Source: Gonocerus acuteangulatus (taxonomy: Eukaryota; Arthropoda; Insecta; Hemiptera; Coreidae). Taken from it: a stretch of DNA of 64,000 nucleotides. The notes under the pieces were generated by a model that was not told the DNA's origin, ran no database searches, and worked only from the letters and a program-made list of their open reading frames with translations. Shown one piece after another: positions 61,352-64,000 of the stretch (positions are counted from its first letter, which is position 1; each line of letters starts with the position of its first letter). Both the position numbers and the translations under genes were made by a program. Where the stretch lies: assembly GCA_946811695.1 (NCBI GenBank), contig OX328125.1:54119759-54183758 (forward strand), written 5' to 3'.

Positions 61352-62367
61352 CTGGTCGCTCTGTAGCTTCCGGACGAATGGTCCGATTTTGATGAAATTT
61401 GTTACAAAAATCTTTCGTCTAATTTGAAAGGTCAAGTTCGTTAACCAGCAAAATCCGCCTACTGGAAGATGGCGTTTGGGGCGAAATTCGCGCAAAAAAA
61501 TCGTGACGCTTACGTTTTTGAGTTCATAAGCTTGTAAGTACTCGTTTTATATGCTTATTGGGCTAGGAAACCATTTTCAAGGCGATAGCTTTAACCGTTT
61601 TCGAGAAAATTGGAAAAATAGTTTTTGAATACCGTTTTTGGTTTGGGTACTTAGAATCATGGGATTCAGTTGAAACATTTTCTGCATGTTCTACTTTCAT
61701 TAAAACTAATATGTTGAAATTTTGGTTACGTTTGGAGTTAAGGAAGGGTTAGAATAAAATATTTTATTAACAGACATAAAATGTTTGGGTAACTTTGTTT
61801 ACTTTCCTTAATATCTCGAACAAGGTTGAGAATCTTGGTAAACGGAAGAATACCATTAGAAAGCTTATTAAATTCTCTACAAAAAAGGTTCTAATGAAAG
61901 TTTTGAGTAGGCGATGTCAATCGGAGAAATAAGAGCTTAAAACTTTAAAGTAATTGATATCGCTTATTCGAACTGTTCTTTTTGTCTGTTTTTTATTCCT
62001 TGTTATTTTTTAATTGCTTATAGTTGGATAATGTATTTGACAATAAAACTGGTTAAGTAATATAACAAAAACAATTTATTGTTAGAAATATAGATTTCCA
62101 AGATTTCAAAACCTTGCCACTAGCGGAACAGTTTCTAGTGTTAGCCGACCCTTCCAGGTAAGATCGTAAATCATGACCTTTCAAGCCTTACTACACACAG
62201 GAATGGCTTTAGTGAACTTAAGGTTTGACACGCCATTATAATAATTAATTAAAAAAAAAGACTGGTGGAACCAAAATAATAACTGCTTATATTTTAATCT
62301 TTCCAAATTAGACTAGGGATATGAACGGAACCGCGCTAAGATGATGCAGTTCCTGCGAGACGGACTT
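61170..62367 (-). mobile_element. Helentron-like family A, copy inside a LINE remnant
   Basis: Minus strand. It begins at ~62367 with AAAAAGTCCGTCTCGCAGGA and TTAGCGCGGTTCC, runs through the usual interior once, holds a TA tract (61303-61347) and ends at 61170 with hairpin TTCCTCCC/GGGAGGGAA (61182-61203 region) and GACCGCGCTAAAA. It lies within an A run of the LINE, again with no obvious target duplication. Confidence 0.8.
61303..61347. repeat. (TA)n microsatellite inside family A
   Basis: Uninterrupted TA at the family-A microsatellite position. Confidence 0.98.
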
Positions 62368-62465
62368 TTTTTCTGTTACAAGTTTAGCATGTTGGTCGCA
62401 TATGTACTTAGTCCTACGTTTTCGTGTCCTGGTAGCCACCATAGCGTTACATGTTTACCGTAAGT

Positions 62466-64000
62466 TCGTAAGTTATGAATTTGTTTAGAGGTTTTAAGAA
62501 AAGAGTAAAAAATAAACAATTCTGATAGATATCAACGTAATTAGCTGATATCAAAGCTCTATAAATAAAAGAAACATAAATCAGACTTAACCTTACTATT
62601 GAACGCTTTCAAAATCCATAATTATAACAAGAAGTCATCAGAGAAATATTATTCTGCAAAAGAAATTAGCTATAAGAAATGAAGCTTGAAAACAAGGGAT
62701 ACGTTCAAAAGTAGCTTTCCTCGAAAAATGTAAGCTGTTTGTTAACAAAATATTCAAGGAATGATCTTTTTTAAACATTTAATTTATTACCAAGAAGAAT
62801 TATACGCGTATCGTAATATAAATAGTCCATAGTTTCTCGTATTCTATTACGGAAGCTCTTAAATTAAAAATAAACACAATATAGTGGTATTCACTATATA
62901 AATAGCATGAGAGTGATTAAGGAAGATCAGCTAAGCAGGGACGGAGAGGGACTCAGCCGGGTCAGGGACATCCCCTCCATATATACACCAACCAGCAGTA
63001 TCTTTCTCTCTTTTTCCCTCTCCTCTCCTCTCTTCCTCACTCCCTTACAACCTCACACCCTGCCTCCCCCTTATTTTAGATTGATATGGAACATGTGCTT
63101 CATTCATGAATTGCCTAATCGTAATTCAGTAAGTTTGGTTTCAAGTTAGGCCGATTAAATAACTATTAGGTGTTAACCTTAAAGTTTAGTAATGAATTTC
63201 GGGAACAGGAAGGTATGCAACGCATTTTCTAGCACAGACATTTAAGAAAGGGATAGAACTAAATGGGTATCACCTCACACTCTCAACAAGATGTCAGCAG
63301 GATAATACTATTAAAATATACCACTGCATGCAATATTAAAAAGAATGAGGCTAAACGAACGATATGTGGATAACATATGTAGAACATTGGGTTGAAGCAC
63401 GCAATAACTTCAAGCACGCAATGCTTAAATATTTCTTATCAAAATAAAATTAATATGTATATCAATATGCTTGACTTATTAATTATGATACAAATCAGAA
63501 AACACATTACAAAATAAAGGGAAATATAATATATCGAATATTAATGAAGATAACAGATTGTCATGATAACGAATTTCATACATTATTATTGTTAATATCA
63601 TTTTTGTAACCTTCGGCCATTATGGGAGAGGGTTCGTTTTATTGACAACAAAATAGTCCAAAATATAGTATGCCGTATTAGCGTTTTTTTTACTCGGGTC
63701 GGTTTATCTTTAGGTTACCATTCATTTTTGCCGCAAAAGGGGCGATTCCTTTCCTTCTTAAAAAAATAAATCAATTTGTAATACATTTTCTTGAAATTGT
63801 AATAATAAAAGAATATGTTTCTAGCTTACAAAAAAACGTTCACTACCATTCAATACAAATAAAAAACTTTTAATATTCTTCTTACACAACATTCGTGACT
63901 TACGCGTCGTTTTTTTTTCGGAGAAATTTGCACGAAAATAATCGCAGAACTTTACGTTCTTGGTAAAGGCGTTTATTGATAGACTTACATGGAGAATATA
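62466..64000. other. AT-rich stretch; CT-rich patch at 62995-63065
   Basis: No repeat family or coding signal recognised. The pyrimidine-rich patch yields an open frame (62907-63149) of low complexity. Confidence 0.5.

Larger units (their letters stand above)
60695..62465 (-). pseudogene. LINE ORF2 C-terminal remnant (RNase H end), split
   Basis: Minus strand. 62465-62380 encodes the last RNase H segment (TLWWLPGHENVGLS). After a family-A insert at 61170-62367, the frame resumes with ETYQPLESYYKD, HTGHSRLTHEYLM and the finger CRSCNTDLTIKHILTEC, and ends at a TAA near 60695. At least one stop and one frameshift (near 60920) break it. It belongs to the same superfamily as the 46.8-kb LINE but is a different subfamily. 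The 5' part is missing beyond ~62465. Confidence 0.82.

Overview
This window is AT-rich, repeat-saturated nuclear DNA of a metazoan, most likely an arthropod. The reasons are the I-superfamily LINEs with RNase H, a Transib transposase, tRNA-derived SINEs, mariner- and PIF/Harbinger-like miniature elements, and Helentron-like elements that carry (TA)n microsatellites. I find no host protein-coding gene that I can defend, no functional tRNA or rRNA gene, and no CRISPR array. Most long open frames are by-products of (TA)n tracts, poly(T) tracts or a purine-rich repeat. The species cannot be named from this sequence.

Layout. 0.2-1.05 kb: a ~175-190-bp tandem repeat. 2.5-5.1 kb: Helentron-like debris, a tRNA-SINE and (TA)n tracts. 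6.45-11.33 kb: a nest of transposons. A family-B Helentron-like element is split by a DNA element with ~350-bp inverted arms, which is split by a family-A Helentron-like element, which holds three small MITE-like inserts. 13.51-18.43 kb: a decayed Transib element on the minus strand. Its transposase relic keeps the RAG1-type acidic triad and both zinc-binding pairs, and its ends start CACAGTG like a V(D)J signal heptamer. It is split by a 5'-truncated LINE (target duplication AGAATCGG) and by a 201-bp fold-back carrying a hammerhead-like core (target duplication CATCAGATTTTA). 21.3-22.3 kb: a TA-flanked fold-back element. 24.4 kb and 37.5-38.6 kb: PIF/Harbinger-like MITEs with TAA and TTA duplications. 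36.4-37.0 kb: a purine-only tandem repeat. 39.1-40.05 kb: a family-B element with a SINE inside.

46.8-56.9 kb holds a near-full-length I-type LINE: ORF1 with CCHC knuckles, and ORF2 with endonuclease, reverse transcriptase, RNase H and a terminal zinc finger. It is broken by two family-A elements, one of which contains a second hammerhead-like fold-back, and by two SINEs inserted one after the other at the same site. 60.7-62.5 kb carries another LINE tail on the minus strand, split by a further family-A element.

The insertions into LINE and Transib coding sequence act as natural empty-site maps. They fix element boundaries and show the order of events. The most notable items are the RAG1-like Transib relic, the two hammerhead-like fold-backs with their relics, and the Helentron-like families with shared 5' ends and different 3' hairpins.
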